From the NCBI RefSeq assembly GCF_006874425.1, contig NZ_VIJZ01000002.1:310001-374000 (forward strand): a stretch of DNA of 64,000 nucleotides, in the 5' to 3' direction. This document shows positions 36,558 to 46,009 of the stretch, in pieces; the first letter of the stretch is position 1; each line of letters begins with the position of its first letter. The position numbers and the translations under genes are program-made. Under the pieces are notes generated by a model. It saw nothing but the letters and a program-made list of their open reading frames with translations. It ran no database searches and was not told the DNA's origin. This DNA is from Paenibacillus ottowii. Its GTDB lineage: Bacteria; Bacillota; Bacilli; Paenibacillales; Paenibacillaceae.

Positions 36558-36590
36558 AGAATTTTGTCACAGCAAACCTAAAATAAAACT

Positions 36591-37565
36591 TTAGTAGGAG
36601 CGGCGTGTTACAAAATGAGCAATATCGCGCAGCGTCTTTTTTGTTTTGACATCTGGTAGTAAGTCCAGCGCATTTAGCGCTTTATTAATATATCGGTCGG
36701 CGAGAATTTCAGCTTTAGTGATTCCTTCACTTTTTTTGATCATATCCACCGCTTCGCGGGCGTCTCCTTGCCCATCTCCATCCTGAATCCGGCGGATTTC
36801 AGCCAGCAGATCGTCCCGCAACTCGGGTTGTTCAAGCGCATAAATAACCGGAAGCGTAATATTGCCCTGTCTCATATCGCTGCCTGGCGGCTTGCCAATC
36901 TTTTTTTCCGTTCCACATAGATCGAGCAAGTCATCTTGAATCTGAAAAGCCATTCCTACGTTATAGCCATAGCTGTACAGCAGAGAATTGACTTTTTCCT
37001 GTGCACCTGCAGCCATAGCTCCCAACTGGCAGCTAACCGCGATCAACAATGCCGTTTTACGTCGTATGCGCAGCAAATAATTGCGCACACTCTGATCCAC
37101 ATTAAAAAAATCACGTATTTGTTCCATTTCACCAATCGACATCTGTACCAATGCCTTAGACAGCACCCGGTGGATATCGGGATTCGGCAGTCCGGCGGCA
37201 ATAGATAGTGCGCGTGCATATATGTAGTCTCCGGTGTACATAGCCACCCGATTGTCCCATTTGGACTTCACAGTGGGTTGACCGCGTCTTAATTCCGCAT
37301 CGTCAATCACATCGTCGTGAACGAGAGAGGCTGAATGAATCAGTTCCAGAGGTACGGCTATGCGCTTGAGCTTATCCAGATCATATTCTCCAAACTTGCC
37401 TCCCAGCAATACAAATACGGGACGCAAACGCTTGCCCCCTGCTTTAAGCAGATGAAGCGACGTATCATTAATCAACGGCTCCCTACTGTCAATGCTACGG
37501 TACAGCTCTTCTTCTATGAAGTTCATATCCTTTTTTAATAAACCGAACAAATCCAATCGTTTCAT
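36591..37565 (-). CDS. hepT: heptaprenyl diphosphate synthase component II (polyprenyl synthetase)
   Basis: A 324-aa trans-prenyltransferase that builds the menaquinone side chain. The first Asp-rich motif is DDVIDD at 84-89 and the second DDLLD at 211-215; GGKRLRPV is at 43-50. It works with the small component HepS encoded at the other end of the same operon. It overlaps mqnA by 4 bases. Confidence 0.95.
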   Translation of the reverse strand: MKRLDLFGLLKKDMNFIEEELYRSIDSREPLINDTSLHLLKAGGKRLRPVFVLLGGKFGEYDLDKLKRIAVPLELIHSASLVHDDVIDDAELRRGQPTVKSKWDNRVAMYTGDYIYARALSIAAGLPNPDIHRVLSKALVQMSIGEMEQIRDFFNVDQSVRNYLLRIRRKTALLIAVSCQLGAMAAGAQEKVNSLLYSYGYNVGMAFQIQDDLLDLCGTEKKIGKPPGSDMRQGNITLPVIYALEQPELRDDLLAEIRRIQDGDGQGDAREAVDMIKKSEGITKAEILADRYINKALNALDLLPDVKTKKTLRDIAHFVTRRSY

Positions 37566-38428
37566 TCTTTCACCCGTGTCAGCGTATTGTCACTCCAGAG
37601 AAGCGGCTTCACTAGTCGGTCAAGCAGCCCCAGTTCATATGCATACTTAAAATAAAGCTCTAAACCTTGTTGTTGCTTCTCTTCAAAATCATAACACAGA
37701 TTCGTAAAGTAGCGCTCCCAATAATCTTCTGAACCTCCGATTTCCTTGCAAGCTTCAGCAATAACAGATGTCAGATCAGATAGACTACGCTGCTTGCTTA
37801 CACGGAACGCACTCGCAATTTCAGCCACCGCAGCCGGGTTCTCAGCAGCAACAGCACGCCGTACTGCCCATACAGCAAAAGTCATACTGTAGCCCGTCCA
37901 GCGTTTCCACTCTTCTCCGAGGTCGGTTACATATAGGCCCTCACTTCGCCAGGACGCCTTGATCGCGTGATCTCCAATCAGCAGCCCTGCATCTGCCTGT
38001 TCCAACATTAAATCAAGATCTGGTTCACAGTCAAAGTAAGTAGGCTGGCCTTCCCATGCCTTTTTCATCAAAATTTTCAATAAGTTCACCGAGGTGGCTG
38101 AGGTATTCGTCAATGCAATGGTACCGTTAATGATTTCATTTAGCGGTTTGCGTGAAAATAGTAAAATGGATTGGACCGGACCGTCTGCACTGACGGATAA
38201 ATCCGGCAATAACAGCATCTCCTCAGCACCTGATGCATACGCAAAGGAGGACATCGCACTCATATCCAAACTTCCATTCAGCATGCCTCGATTCAATTCA
38301 GCCGGAACTTTGGAAACCATCTCCGCCGAATGGAGAAGTTTTGAAGGATTAAAGTAATGAAAAATAGGCCAAGCGTTTGTGTATTTAATTTTTCCGATTG
38401 TGATTGTCTTGGTGTCCGGTGTCGGCAT
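37562..38428 (-). CDS. mqnA: chorismate dehydratase MqnA-like (futalosine pathway)
   Basis: A 288-aa periplasmic-binding-fold enzyme of the MqnA/MqnD family, lacking a signal peptide. The N-terminal IGKIKYTNAWPIFHYF and the segments VPAELNRGML and LLIGDHAI match MqnA, which dehydrates chorismate to 3-enolpyruvylbenzoate. It overlaps ubiX by 44 bases and hepT by 4. MqnD is a close homologue acting later in the same pathway; the N-terminal motif favours MqnA. Either way it indicates the futalosine menaquinone route. Confidence 0.87.
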   Translation of the reverse strand: MPTPDTKTITIGKIKYTNAWPIFHYFNPSKLLHSAEMVSKVPAELNRGMLNGSLDMSAMSSFAYASGAEEMLLLPDLSVSADGPVQSILLFSRKPLNEIINGTIALTNTSATSVNLLKILMKKAWEGQPTYFDCEPDLDLMLEQADAGLLIGDHAIKASWRSEGLYVTDLGEEWKRWTGYSMTFAVWAVRRAVAAENPAAVAEIASAFRVSKQRSLSDLTSVIAEACKEIGGSEDYWERYFTNLCYDFEEKQQQGLELYFKYAYELGLLDRLVKPLLWSDNTLTRVKE

Positions 38429-39044
38429 CGGAATCCCCCCATCTCGTAAACAGTTGATGTTCTATACGCAAGCTGTCTAATACTTTGCCTACGAGGAACA
38501 GTACAATATCATCCAGTGTTTTCGGATGAAAATAAAAAGCTGGCATGGCCGGAATCATTTTGACGCCGAGTCGCGCAAGCTTAAGCATATTTTCCAAATG
38601 AATGGCATGCAGCGGCGTCTCGCGAGGCACAAGGATCAACGGGCGCCCTTCCTTCATCATAACATCTGCTGCACGTGCCATGAGATTATCAGACGAACCG
38701 TGCGCTACCGCTGACAACGTCCCCATCGAGCATGGCATGATAATCATGGCATCGACCAGATAAGAACCGCTCGCAATCGAAGCTCCAATATCTGTAAACG
38801 GATGGTATACAAGAGAACCGGGACGGCCTCCGAATTGTTCATTCAAAGCTCCTTCCCGGTCAGTCACATTCCAGCCCAGCTCCTCTTTCAATACCCGCCA
38901 GCCAGCATTGGATACAATCAGGTGAACTGTATACTGCAAGTCCAGCAGTGTCTCTACCAGTCGTACACCATAAATGCTTCCGCTCGCACCTGTAATACCA
39001 ATAACGATTCGTTTGCCTTGATGGTTGCTCACCTGATTATCCAT
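38385..39044 (-). CDS. ubiX: UbiX-type flavin prenyltransferase
   Basis: A 219-aa flavoprotein that prenylates FMN for UbiD-type decarboxylases. GITGASGSIYGVRL binds FMN, with MIIMPCSMGTLSAVAHGSSDNLMARAADV-type helix (positions about 98-126) and LVPRETPLH further on. The C-terminal tail is longer and rich in D, H and N. Its partner decarboxylase is not in the window. In this operon it probably serves menaquinone ring decarboxylation. Confidence 0.92.
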   Translation of the reverse strand: MDNQVSNHQGKRIVIGITGASGSIYGVRLVETLLDLQYTVHLIVSNAGWRVLKEELGWNVTDREGALNEQFGGRPGSLVYHPFTDIGASIASGSYLVDAMIIMPCSMGTLSAVAHGSSDNLMARAADVMMKEGRPLILVPRETPLHAIHLENMLKLARLGVKMIPAMPAFYFHPKTLDDIVLFLVGKVLDSLRIEHQLFTRWGDSDADTGHQDNHNRKN

Positions 39045-39916
39045 TAGTATAAACGCACCACCAAATCAATCAGTGTAAAAGCAAATACGACAATGCTAAG
39101 TACACCGTTCATCGTAAAAAATGCCGTCTGCAAACGACTTAGATCTTTTGGAGATACAATATAGTGCTCATAAAATAAAATAATGTATGAAATAATCATG
39201 CCCGCCAGATACCACCAGCTCAAATCTGCAATAAAGAACAGTACAATAAATCCAATCGCCGTAATGACATGGAACGCCCGAGCGAGGCTCAGAGCACCTG
39301 CTATACCAAAACGGGCAGGAATAGAATAAACCCCTTCGCTCTGATCAAAATCAATATCTTGACAAGCATAAATAACATCAAATCCAGCGGTCCAAAATGC
39401 AATCGTGAGGTAAAGTACGATAGCAGTCAAATCTATTTGTCCCGTTACTGCAACCCATGCGCCTAGCGGCGCCAAACCAATGGTCAAACCAAGTACAATA
39501 TGGCAAAGCCAAGTGAAACGCTTGGTGTAGGAGTAAAAAACAAGCATAAAAAAGGCCAGCGGGAACAGCTTGAACGCCAGCGGACTTAACTTGAATGATG
39601 CCCAGAATAACAGCAACAAGCTAACGATAATGAAAATCACCACTTCGCTTGATTTGAGCAGCCCTGCCGGGATAGCACGTCCTGCTGTACGCGGATTTTT
39701 CCCGTCAATCACACGGTCAATCATACGATTGAAGCCGAAGGCTGCGCTACGCGCGCCAACCATAGCCAACAATATCCAACCGATCTGCGGCCATGAGGGA
39801 AGGTTGCCTGTCACGACAACTGACCCCAAGACAGCCCCCATAAATGCAAATGGGAGCGCAAATAAGGTATGTTCAATTTTAATCATTTCCAAAAAAATAG
39901 CAATTTTCTTAAACAT
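39044..39916 (-). CDS. UbiA-family prenyltransferase (menaquinone, MqnP type)
   Basis: A 290-aa membrane protein with about eight helices. The two Asp-rich motifs are NRMIDRVIDGKNPRT and DIDFDQSEG. It attaches the polyprenyl chain to the aromatic precursor. Its type is the 4-hydroxybenzoate polyprenyltransferase subgroup rather than MenA, which fits a futalosine pathway. The ATG at 39916 is preceded by AAGGAGAG and overlaps menG by 8 bases; its stop shares one base with the ubiX start. Confidence 0.92.
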   Translation of the reverse strand: MFKKIAIFLEMIKIEHTLFALPFAFMGAVLGSVVVTGNLPSWPQIGWILLAMVGARSAAFGFNRMIDRVIDGKNPRTAGRAIPAGLLKSSEVVIFIIVSLLLLFWASFKLSPLAFKLFPLAFFMLVFYSYTKRFTWLCHIVLGLTIGLAPLGAWVAVTGQIDLTAIVLYLTIAFWTAGFDVIYACQDIDFDQSEGVYSIPARFGIAGALSLARAFHVITAIGFIVLFFIADLSWWYLAGMIISYIILFYEHYIVSPKDLSRLQTAFFTMNGVLSIVVFAFTLIDLVVRLY

Positions 39917-40637
39917 GCTGACTCTCCTTGATTCCAATATGCAATGCCGCAATGCCTCCGGTGAGAGAATGAGCCTGAACATCCTTCAATCCGACTTCAC
40001 GAAAGATGTTAGCCAGTTCATCCCTTCCTGGAAAAAGCGCCAACGAATCAGGGAGCCATTTGTACTGCTCATAACGTTTGGCGAACAATTTGCCGAGCAT
40101 GGGCAAGATGTGTTGAAAATATGCATAGTAAATTCCCTTGAACGGCTGCCAAGTAGGCTTGGACAACTCCAGACATACGACCTGCCCGCCAGGCTTGACG
40201 ACTCGTTGCATTTCCTGCAACACCCGGCGCAGATCCGGCACGTTACGTAGACCGAAGCCAATCGTCGCATAATCAAATGTATTGTCTTCAAAAGGTAGAT
40301 CCATCGCGTTGCCTTGAACAAGCCTGATTTGCTTTTCACGGGATTCTGATGTTATCTTACGCTCGCCAACATTGAGCATGTTCTGGCTGAAATCCAGTCC
40401 TATGATGTGACCACTTTCACTTGCACGCGCCATCGCAAGCGTCCAGTCACACGTCCCACAACAAAGATCGATTGCCGTATCGCCGCGATGCATGTTCATT
40501 TTTTTCATTGTAAATTTCCGCCAAGCCTTATGTCTGCGAAAGCTCAGTATATCGTTCATCAAATCGTATTTCCCGGCTATACTCTCAAACACGCTATGAA
40601 CGAATTGCTCTTTCGGCTTGGTGTCGCTTGATCCCAT
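39909..40637 (-). CDS. menG: demethylmenaquinone methyltransferase
   Basis: A 242-aa UbiE-type methyltransferase performing the last step of menaquinone synthesis. FESIAGKYDLMNDILSFRRHK-type N-terminus (about 20-40), AIDLCCGTCDWT as SAM motif I and GFGLRNVPDLRRVL are diagnostic. The ATG at 40637 follows AGGTGA; a GTG 9 bases earlier is possible. It lies between hepS and the UbiA gene. Confidence 0.95.
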   Translation of the reverse strand: MGSSDTKPKEQFVHSVFESIAGKYDLMNDILSFRRHKAWRKFTMKKMNMHRGDTAIDLCCGTCDWTLAMARASESGHIIGLDFSQNMLNVGERKITSESREKQIRLVQGNAMDLPFEDNTFDYATIGFGLRNVPDLRRVLQEMQRVVKPGGQVVCLELSKPTWQPFKGIYYAYFQHILPMLGKLFAKRYEQYKWLPDSLALFPGRDELANIFREVGLKDVQAHSLTGGIAALHIGIKESQHV

Positions 40638-40646
40638 GACGTTCAC

Positions 40647-41516
40647 CTAACCTTCCCTTACAACCGGGTGCGAACTATGTAGCAGCTTCAGGAAAGGCTC
40701 AAGCATGCATTCAAATTCCTCAATCCCCGTATTTTGTTCATCTGACAGAACCTGCCGGATGTGTGTAACAGCCGTGCGAAGCTTGTCCAGTATCGCATCC
40801 TCGGCCTTATATTTCAGAACAAGCTTACGCCAAACTTCTGTTTTAGCACCGCCTTCTGAAAGTTGCAGCTGCTCATGCTGGTCTCCGTTGCCGTAAATAT
40901 GCCAGAACATATATCCGAAACGGGACTTGTCCGGTTCTGCCCGCTTCTCCCACTCCTCCATTAGCGTATCACAGAGAGAGAATTCGTTAAGAAGCTGCTT
41001 CCAAACTTCCTGATCCTGTTCTGCAATGAGAGAAGTAAATGATAAAAAAAGCTCCTGTTTGAAGCGAACCATTTGAGATAAATACTGAGCGCCATCCAAC
41101 CGAAAATTCTTCATCTCCCAGTACAAACTCATTTTTCCTGCGTTCACTTCACATACAGCATCACTCAGCTTTGAAATGGCCTCAATTCGACCCGCCAGTG
41201 CAAGTAGCTGATAAAAACGGCTGCTGAAGTAGTCACCGGCTAACACCTTCAGCTGTCTGGAACGCATCTCTTCCGGGCTTCGTATACCGGACAAAGTATC
41301 AATCATATCATGCGTATCCAGCCCCATCTGCACAAGTGATGTAACCAAAGCGTACAGTTCATCCTCACTGGCATGCAGCCCTTGCGCATTCCGGTTCAAA
41401 AACACAAACAGCAAACGGGTGCGGTTGTCAGGAAAAGCCGGCATTTCCGTATGTTGTTGAATCATGTCGTATTCCACATATTTCTTTGCTAATTGGGGTA
41501 CGCGATACGGTTTCAT
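40647..41516 (-). CDS. hepS: heptaprenyl diphosphate synthase component I (HepS)
   Basis: A 289-aa protein of the HEPPP_synt_1 family, the non-catalytic subunit that sets chain length with HepT. LVTSLVQMGLDTHDMIDTL, RQLKVLAGDYFSSRFYQLLA (in part) and the long helical C-terminus fit. The ATG at 41516 is 6 bases after CGGAGG. It is the first gene of the six-gene menaquinone operon. Confidence 0.9.
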   Translation of the reverse strand: MKPYRVPQLAKKYVEYDMIQQHTEMPAFPDNRTRLLFVFLNRNAQGLHASEDELYALVTSLVQMGLDTHDMIDTLSGIRSPEEMRSRQLKVLAGDYFSSRFYQLLALAGRIEAISKLSDAVCEVNAGKMSLYWEMKNFRLDGAQYLSQMVRFKQELFLSFTSLIAEQDQEVWKQLLNEFSLCDTLMEEWEKRAEPDKSRFGYMFWHIYGNGDQHEQLQLSEGGAKTEVWRKLVLKYKAEDAILDKLRTAVTHIRQVLSDEQNTGIEEFECMLEPFLKLLHSSHPVVREG

Positions 41517-41571
41517 CCTAAGCCTCCGAGCCATGACTTTCTGGTATACTCAAATAATTGCAATGCCTTAT

Positions 41572-41580
41572 ATTATATCA
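41572..41580 (-). promoter_or_regulatory. extended -10 promoter of the menaquinone operon
   Basis: Minus-strand TGATATAAT (41572-41580) is an extended -10 element. The -35 is poor, as allowed for this class. Confidence 0.55.
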
Positions 41581-41632
41581 CAATTTAAAATGATTCGCGA
41601 CTAAAGTACTGTAGGTCCGGCGGTAGAAACAT

Positions 41633-42184
41633 CTAGTTTGTATATACACCGCTAAACCTGTTTTGCCACATGGGTGTTACTGTAATGCGGAAACGAGATT
41701 TCAAATCTTCTGGCAGCTCAGCACCTTCCCGATTTCTTAGCTGCTCCAGCGCCTCGTTCGTCCACTCGTTACGGCGTATATCGGATGCCAGCAGCAAATG
41801 ACGTTGCCCTGACCATTCGTCCTGCGCCACAACCCGCAACAGCAATTGCCGTACATTCGTCGTTCCGTAAAAACTAAAAGCGGCAAGCTCTGCCATGTTT
41901 TGATAAATCTCCAGCGGCGTCGTTTCTTCCTTGGACAGCTTAACATCCAGGGTCAGGACTGAATGTTCCCAGCTTACACTTGCAATCGGTGTAGTCAATG
42001 GAAGCTCATTCAGTGTATCTACCAGATTGTCATCCGTCAGCAGCACTCGTTGCTGGGGCGAGATTGTCGCCTGTGTTTCACGAACTGCTGCGGTTCCCGA
42101 GTCCAGCATCTGTAAGGACGGCAGCAATATTGCTGCTGCAGTGGTTATGAGAATGGAACCACCGAGTACAATCCAAGGTTTCAT
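41633..42184 (-). CDS. unknown membrane-anchored protein, 183 aa
   Basis: I do not recognise this protein. One N-terminal membrane helix or signal anchor (about 5-26) is followed by an extracytoplasmic domain with a mixture of strands and helices, including LEIYQNMAELAAFSFYGTTNV and RFRITVTPMWQ. No cysteine motif is present. It lies between mtrB, which has its own terminator, and hepS, which has its own promoter, so it appears to be separately transcribed. Confidence 0.75.
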   Translation of the reverse strand: MKPWIVLGGSILITTAAAILLPSLQMLDSGTAAVRETQATISPQQRVLLTDDNLVDTLNELPLTTPIASVSWEHSVLTLDVKLSKEETTPLEIYQNMAELAAFSFYGTTNVRQLLLRVVAQDEWSGQRHLLLASDIRRNEWTNEALEQLRNREGAELPEDLKSRFRITVTPMWQNRFSGVYTN

Positions 42185-42256
42185 CAGAGCCTCCCCTGAC
42201 CCCTACCCGATAATGTGGGTTTGCTACGGTAAAGGTCCTCACTCTCATTGTACAAC

Positions 42257-42279
42257 AAAAAAAAGCAGGCTATGCCTGC
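42257..42279 (-). terminator. terminator of mtrB
   Basis: Minus-strand GCAGGC, 3-base loop, GCCTGC, then TTTTTTTT, placed immediately after the mtrB stop. Confidence 0.88.
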
Positions 42280-42282
42280 ATT

Positions 42283-42513
42283 TTACTCCTCTGTATCTAC
42301 AACCCCGTGCTTGGTCATCACAACGGCCTTGCCGCGAATTTTGATGGCTGAAGTATGATCCGTAAATTGGACGATCAGTACTTCACCCTTGTCCAACTTT
42401 TCCGAGTGATGCAGGCGTGTATCCTGACCTCTGGTCAGACCAAAAACCTGACATCCATTGCTTTTTGCTTTAATTACGACGTACTCACTGCTGCCTGTCA
42501 CGTTATCTTCCAT
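42283..42513 (-). CDS. mtrB: trp RNA-binding attenuation protein TRAP
   Basis: A 76-aa protein that forms an 11-subunit ring, binds tryptophan and wraps GAG/UAG repeats in trp leader RNA. It matches B. subtilis MtrB through the segments [29 protein letters not shown] and [16 protein letters not shown] precedes the start. Its target array is in the trpE leader at 32215-32293. In B. subtilis folE precedes mtrB; here it does not. Confidence 0.97.
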   Translation of the reverse strand: MEDNVTGSSEYVVIKAKSNGCQVFGLTRGQDTRLHHSEKLDKGEVLIVQFTDHTSAIKIRGKAVVMTKHGVVDTEE

Positions 42514-42550
42514 GTCCTTTTCCTCCCTGAGAGCCGAAGCTATACTTTTT

Positions 42551-42579
42551 ATGATGGAGATTTAAGCTTGTTTTGTCAA
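42551..42579 (-). promoter_or_regulatory. candidate promoter of mtrB
   Basis: Minus-strand TTGACA (42574-42579), 17 bases, CATCAT (42551-42556), about 40 bases before the gene. Confidence 0.6.
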
Positions 42580-42671
42580 CTACATGCTCCCCCCCGCTGC
42601 CTGCAACAATTAGTGCGTCCTGTGCCATACTATGTGTGCAGTCTCATCTATTAACGAAAGGAATAGATCTG

Positions 42672-42845
42672 ATGAAAAACTATCGTCCCGCTAATCTCAG
42701 TCCTGCTCAGATCGAACAACTTCAACGATTGGAACATGAATTTGCCGAGCTGACAGGTGAACCCCTAGTGCTGATCGCTTATGCCTCGCGAAACGGGAGG
42801 ACAACTTCCTCTTCTTCAGTCCATGGCACCTCTACTACAAAGTAA
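42672..42845 (+). CDS. small unknown protein, 57 aa
   Basis: A short plus-strand gene with AAAGGAAT 7 bases before the ATG. The product has a helical segment LSPAQIEQLQRLEHEFAELTG followed by a strand (PLVLIAY) and a low-complexity Ser/Thr tail. Small Firmicute proteins with a comparable helix and a VLVAY-like strand exist, but no function is known. The tail may reflect a frame change relative to homologues. It is followed by a bidirectional terminator shared with hbs. Confidence 0.6.
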   Translation: MKNYRPANLSPAQIEQLQRLEHEFAELTGEPLVLIAYASRNGRTTSSSSVHGTSTTK

Positions 42846-42858
42846 ATAGGACAAAAAG

Positions 42859-42889
42859 AAAAGGCCGTGAATCAAATTCACGGTCTTTT
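42859..42889. terminator. bidirectional terminator between hbs and the small plus-strand gene
   Basis: GGCCGTGAAT pairs with ATTCACGGTC (one G-T pair), flanked by A-runs and T-runs that suit both strands. Confidence 0.88.
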
Positions 42890-42916
42890 CAGCGCATTGG
42901 GAATATGTAAGAAATC

Positions 42917-43189
42917 TTATTTAATTCCGTCTTTGAGCGCTTTACCCGGTTTGAATGCCGGAATTTTGCTCGCAGGGATTTCGATTTCTTCTCCTGTTTG
43001 CGGGTTACGTCCTTTGCGTGCGGAACGTTCACGAACCTCAAAGTTCCCGAAACCTACCAGCTGTACCTTGTCTCCGTTTTGCAATGCTCCAGCGATCGCT
43101 TCAAATACTGCATCGATTGCTTTCGTTACGTCCTTTTTGGACAATTCAGTGCTCTCAGAAACCTGATTGATCAAATCCGTTTTATTCAA
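42917..43189 (-). CDS. hbs: DNA-binding protein HU
   Basis: A 90-aa histone-like protein. The C-terminal half ([20 protein letters not shown], in part) is nearly invariant in Bacillales. The TTG start at 43189 has GGGAGGTGA 5 bases upstream and makes the product begin [10 protein letters not shown], as in B. subtilis HBsu; longer ATG versions are not supported. It has a long leader of about 215 bases if the promoter at 43412-43440 is used. Confidence 0.97.
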   Translation of the reverse strand: MNKTDLINQVSESTELSKKDVTKAIDAVFEAIAGALQNGDKVQLVGFGNFEVRERSARKGRNPQTGEEIEIPASKIPAFKPGKALKDGIK

Positions 43190-43411
43190 TATATTCACCT
43201 CCCAATTCAAGTGTAGTCCAGCATTAAGGTTATCGGTGTGACCACCAATAATGAAGTCGCCTGTATAAAATAACCCGGGCGGCATACTGCCTTCCATAAT
43301 GTTATCATCTGTTTCCGTTTCGTCGTTAAATATACATATAATATACCTAACCACCGCCATATAGGCCGAAACTGGCGTTTTATGGCACCCTTCTTGCGTG
43401 GAACAAGGTTT

Positions 43412-43440
43412 ATAGTAATACAGTCCACAGACAATTTCAA
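43412..43440 (-). promoter_or_regulatory. candidate promoter of hbs
   Basis: Minus-strand TTGAAA (43435-43440), 17 bases, TACTAT (43412-43417), overlapping the stop of the permease gene. Confidence 0.45.
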
Positions 43441-44423
43441 GTACGACGACGGTTCAGCACATAAAAAGTAACAGCCAGCGCAAGCACCAGCACTACTCCT
43501 TTGACAATGTCATGGGCAAAATATTGCACATTCATCATCGTCAGTCCATTAACTAATACGCCGATTAACACCGCACCAATAAATGTACCAATGACGTTCG
43601 GTTTACCCGCACCAAACACAGAAAAGCCAACGAATACTGCAGCTACCGCCTCCATGAGCAAAGGAGAGCCAGCGTCAATTTGGCCCGAACCTACACGCGA
43701 GGCATACAAAATACCAGCAATGGCTGCAAATACGCCTGAAGCCACATAAGCCAGTGTGCGAACTTTTTTTACCCGTATGCCAGACAGACGAGCAGCCTCC
43801 TCATTTCCGCCAGTTACATACATCTGTCGCCCGTGCTTCGTGTAGGTCAAAAAAACATGCACCGCCGCCACAGCTAGTAACAGTAGAATAACCGATATCG
43901 GAATACCCAACCATTTACCTTGTCCTAGTAAAAGAAATCCTGGAGATATCTCCCCTGGAGCCTTACTGCCGTCAGGAAACTGCATATGATTGTAGATGGT
44001 ATAGCCCTGTGCGTACGTCTGATGAATCCCGCTTACAATGTACATAATGGCTAGAGTTGCGAGCAAATCAGGGATACGCAGTTTAATAATCAATAGTGAA
44101 TTCAGCAGCCCCACCAAAGCTCCTACGATCAGAGACACAATAATGACCACTGCAACGGGCTGTTCATACCAGACCATTAACGAAGCTGAGACAACTGTCG
44201 TCAAAGATACTGTTGCACCAACCGACAGATCAAAACCATCTACGATAAGTGACAACGTCACACCAATGGCCACGAAAGTAACAATCGCAATTGAGCCAAG
44301 AATATCCATTAAATTATCATACGTCCAAAAATAAGGTAAGGTAGCTGAGAAAAATGCCAACACACCTATAATTACCACTACAGCACCGTAACGAAATGAG
44401 ACATTTAACCATTTTTCCTTCAT
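43437..44423 (-). CDS. sugar ABC transporter permease (CUT2/RbsC type)
   Basis: A 328-aa membrane protein with eight to ten helices. The [12 protein letters not shown] segment and the cytoplasmic loop [13 protein letters not shown] (the EAA-like coupling loop) are typical of ribose-type permeases. It overlaps the ATPase gene by 4 bases. The substrate is unknown. Confidence 0.93.
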   Translation of the reverse strand: MKEKWLNVSFRYGAVVVIIGVLAFFSATLPYFWTYDNLMDILGSIAIVTFVAIGVTLSLIVDGFDLSVGATVSLTTVVSASLMVWYEQPVAVVIIVSLIVGALVGLLNSLLIIKLRIPDLLATLAIMYIVSGIHQTYAQGYTIYNHMQFPDGSKAPGEISPGFLLLGQGKWLGIPISVILLLLAVAAVHVFLTYTKHGRQMYVTGGNEEAARLSGIRVKKVRTLAYVASGVFAAIAGILYASRVGSGQIDAGSPLLMEAVAAVFVGFSVFGAGKPNVIGTFIGAVLIGVLVNGLTMMNVQYFAHDIVKGVVLVLALAVTFYVLNRRRT

Positions 44424-45937
44424 AAATGCACCTCTTCACTGCCGCTGGCGTACAACAGAAGCTGTTCCTGTTCAACTTCGCCTCGCGCAAATCCCCTTAT
44501 TATTTTGCCGTCATACATCACTGCGATCCGATCACCAATGCCAATACCTTCCGCAAATTCACAGGTAAGATAAATGATTGCTTTTCCTTGTGCAGCCAGT
44601 TCTCCGATAATACGGAAAATATCGCTTTTGGCCCCTATATCTACACCCTTCGTTGGCTCATCAAAAACAAATATATCCGCCCCCGAATGAAGCCACTTCC
44701 CTATCGCAACCTTTTGTTGATTCCCACCGCTCAAATACTTAACATGCTGGCGTAGCGAAGGCGTCTTAATACCAAGAGAGGCGACAACCTCGTTACCGTT
44801 ATTACGTTCTTTCAGCCGACTGATGAAACCAAGAACACTGAGCTTGCCCAAGAGTGGAAGACTGAGGTTTCGTTCCACACTCTCCTCAATCAGCACCCCC
44901 TGCTTTCGCCGCTCCTCGGGAATGGACACAATTCCTTGAGCTACCGCGTCCGCAGGCTCTCGCAAACGAATGTATTGCCCCTTGAAGGTCAACTCCCCTT
45001 CATCCGGCTTATCTGCTCCTGTAAGCAGCCGTGATAGCTCCGTCTTGCCCGCACCGACCAAACCCACAATCGACAGAATCTCACCGCGTCTGACCTGTAA
45101 ATCAACACCGTGAACCCGCAATCCCTTACGGAGCCCTCTTGCTTCCAATACCGTTTCACCAATGGGTACCTCTGTTTTCGGAAATTCCTCATCAAATGTT
45201 TTCCCAAGCATATGCGTAACAATGTCACCTGCACTTAAATCAGAGGCAGACCCCGTAAACACTTTTTCACCATCACGCATCACCGTAATGCGGTCACTGT
45301 GCTCAATGACCTCTGGCAACCGGTGCGTGATGAGAATGCATGCTACTCCCTCATCCTTGAGGGTATATATGGTGCGGAACAAACGCCGTGTTTCTTCCTC
45401 GCTCAGCGGAGCCGTTGGCTCATCAAAAATGATAGTATTCGCTTGTTGCGTCAAAATCCGTGCAATGAGTACAAGCTGCTTTTCTGCCAACGTCAATTCA
45501 GACACGTATCGCCGGACATCTATATTAACTTCCAGACGTGCTAACGCTTCACGTGCTCGCCTGCGCATGGTTGATGGTGCAGCCCACCATCGACCCTCAG
45601 GTGCAGACAAATCGTCCATTACAATGTTTTCAGCGACGGTTAACTGAGGCACGAGCGCCGAATCAACTTCTTGATACACACAATGAATTCCGGCTCTTTT
45701 GGCTTCCCACGGTGAACGAATAATCAGTTCCTTGCCATCCACTACGATTGCTCCCTGATCGAAACAATACGCACCGGACAAGATTTTCATTAATGTGCTT
45801 TTCCCTGCCCCGTTGGCACCTAGCAGAGCGTGAATTTCGCCACCCTGCACCGTAAAATCCACGGCACGCAGCGCAGCTACACCAGCAAACTGTTTGCTGA
45901 TTTTTTTCATCTCCAATGTGTATACTTGTGAACTCAT
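44420..45937 (-). CDS. sugar ABC transporter ATP-binding protein, double NBD (RbsA type)
   Basis: A 505-aa protein with two fused nucleotide-binding domains. The first has GANGAGKST at 41-49 and FDEPTAPLSEEE; the second has GLVGAGKTEL, the LSGGNQQK signature and FDEPTKGVDIG. The first signature is degenerate, as in other CUT2 ATPases. It energises import through the permease encoded next. Confidence 0.95.
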   Translation of the reverse strand: MSSQVYTLEMKKISKQFAGVAALRAVDFTVQGGEIHALLGANGAGKSTLMKILSGAYCFDQGAIVVDGKELIIRSPWEAKRAGIHCVYQEVDSALVPQLTVAENIVMDDLSAPEGRWWAAPSTMRRRAREALARLEVNIDVRRYVSELTLAEKQLVLIARILTQQANTIIFDEPTAPLSEEETRRLFRTIYTLKDEGVACILITHRLPEVIEHSDRITVMRDGEKVFTGSASDLSAGDIVTHMLGKTFDEEFPKTEVPIGETVLEARGLRKGLRVHGVDLQVRRGEILSIVGLVGAGKTELSRLLTGADKPDEGELTFKGQYIRLREPADAVAQGIVSIPEERRKQGVLIEESVERNLSLPLLGKLSVLGFISRLKERNNGNEVVASLGIKTPSLRQHVKYLSGGNQQKVAIGKWLHSGADIFVFDEPTKGVDIGAKSDIFRIIGELAAQGKAIIYLTCEFAEGIGIGDRIAVMYDGKIIRGFARGEVEQEQLLLYASGSEEVHL

Positions 45938-45963
45938 GGTGCCCCCTCACTCCCGCTTATGAT

Positions 45964-45987
45964 AAAAGCGCGCCGAAGCGCGCCTTT
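45964..45987 (-). terminator. intercistronic hairpin between binding-protein and ATPase genes
   Basis: Minus-strand GCGCGC, loop TTCG, GCGCGC, then TTTTAT. A weak terminator or RNA-stabilising hairpin of this kind would raise the binding protein relative to the membrane components. Confidence 0.65.
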
Positions 45988-46009
45988 GTATTTGCGTTAT
46001 GCATCCATT

